64,000 nt of DNA from CAVTLG01 sp963735495 (GTDB lineage Bacteria; Chloroflexota; Ktedonobacteria; Ktedonobacterales; Ktedonobacteraceae): the NCBI GenBank assembly GCA_963735495.1, contig CAVTLG010000002.1, positions 930,001 through 994,000 on the forward strand. Reading direction: 5' to 3'. Below, one piece after another: positions 63,722 to 64,000 of this stretch. Under the pieces are notes generated by a model. The model worked only from the letters and a program-made list of their open reading frames with translations, had not been told where the DNA came from and searched no databases. Both the position numbers and the translations under genes were made by a program. Within the stretch, counting starts at the first letter, position 1; each line of letters begins with the position of its first letter.

Positions 63722-63745
63722 TTATTTGTGCTACCAAATTATATG

Positions 63746-64000
63746 TTAGAGGAGATGAAACACATACAGGTTTTTGTCATCAGAGCCGATATAGACAACA
63801 CCATTAGCGACGGTTGGTGAGGAGTAAATTCGGCCAGCAGTCCGATAGGCCCACTTCTTCTTGCCGGAGGAGGCATCGAGAACATATAACGTGTGATCAT
63901 GAGAGCCAACGTAGACGACGCCATTAGCAATGGCTGGTGAGGAGCGGATTAGCCCAGTAGTCCGGTGGGTCCATTTCTCTTTTAGAGCCGAGACCGTTGT
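63746..64000 (-). CDS. PQQ-like beta-propeller repeat protein, C-terminal part (runs off the window)
   Basis: The last 84 residues of a minus-strand gene end at TAA 63746-63748. They contain two ~40-residue repeats, WTHRTTGLIRSSPAIANGVVYVGSHD and WAYRTAGRIYSSPTVANGVVYIGSDD, each followed by LYVxxx. This is the PQQ_2 outer-membrane/BamB-like propeller blade. The protein is probably exported or a kinase-linked ectodomain, but the beginning is outside the window. It is convergent with larC. Confidence 0.85.
   Translation of the reverse strand, partial: TTVSALKEKWTHRTTGLIRSSPAIANGVVYVGSHDHTLYVLDASSGKKKWAYRTAGRIYSSPTVANGVVYIGSDDKNLYVFHLL

Noticed and set aside
63739..63930. 63-residue minus-strand ORF at the right edge
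   Set aside because: A different minus-strand frame encodes clear PQQ-propeller repeats to the window edge; this one is its shadow.

Overview
The window looks like a chromosomal segment, close to the replication origin, of a soil-type Chloroflexota bacterium, most likely class Ktedonobacteria. I infer this from large membrane-spanning Ser/Thr kinase-like proteins with extracellular beta-rich domains, GAF-rich histidine kinases, a CBM2 module, a 70-residue DUF2795 protein, leaderless membrane proteins with long polar tails, and many scattered short palindromic repeats. No rRNA, tRNA, CRISPR array or intact transposon was recognised.

Layout: 1-5.2 kb holds a chimeric gene remnant, a cytochrome P450, a GNAT acetyltransferase, fabI with a rhodanese and a small partner, and a MOSC protein. 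5.4-10.1 kb is an AT-rich minus-strand island: an acyl-CoA dehydrogenase with a frameshift and an NRPS (A-T-C) whose carrier domain lacks its phosphopantetheine serine. 10.7-14.4 kb holds an SDR, an ArsR-SRPBCC pair with twin operators, and ApbE overlapping a membrane protein. 15-18.5 kb is glycolysis (gap-pgk-tpiA). 19-23.6 kb has two kinase-like membrane proteins that both lack the catalytic aspartate, separated by an adenosine deaminase relic. 23.9-27.4 kb is the sigA-dnaG pair; dnaG is interrupted twice.

27.9-29.3 kb is the most striking part: an oriC with at least 25 exact DnaA boxes. At its left end two boxes, a GC spacer, TAG triplets and an AT-rich stretch form a basal unwinding module. 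To its right lies an array of six four-box modules, mostly about 94 bp apart. Five parS-like sites lie at 4.4, 5.3, 5.3, 11.5 and 16.1 kb. Most genes left of this region run on the minus strand and the first ones to the right run on the plus strand. dnaA and dnaN are absent from the window, so the origin appears uncoupled from dnaA.

Right of the origin: a TetR-flavin monooxygenase pair with matching operators, a lone glycogen-debranching N-domain, an amino-acid-type binding lipoprotein and an HD-GYP protein. Next come a YhaO/YhaN-like pair (Mre11/Rad50 relatives, the ATPase carrying a transmembrane hairpin in its coiled coil) and a convergent canonical SbcD. 42.6-50 kb holds membrane and secreted proteins, a GAF-histidine kinase with its response regulator, and relics. 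50-55.8 kb contains a Ddn-like reductase, a nucleoside-phosphorylase-like protein, a Dam-type methylase and a TcmP-like protein. 56-64 kb has a terpene cyclase relic, an M20 amidohydrolase, PadR, a kinase-regulator fusion, a glucosaminidase, a LarC1-only protein and the end of a PQQ-propeller protein.

Several genes show single frameshifts in homopolymers or dinucleotide runs. These may be real decay, or residual sequencing error, which is the simpler view for dnaG.
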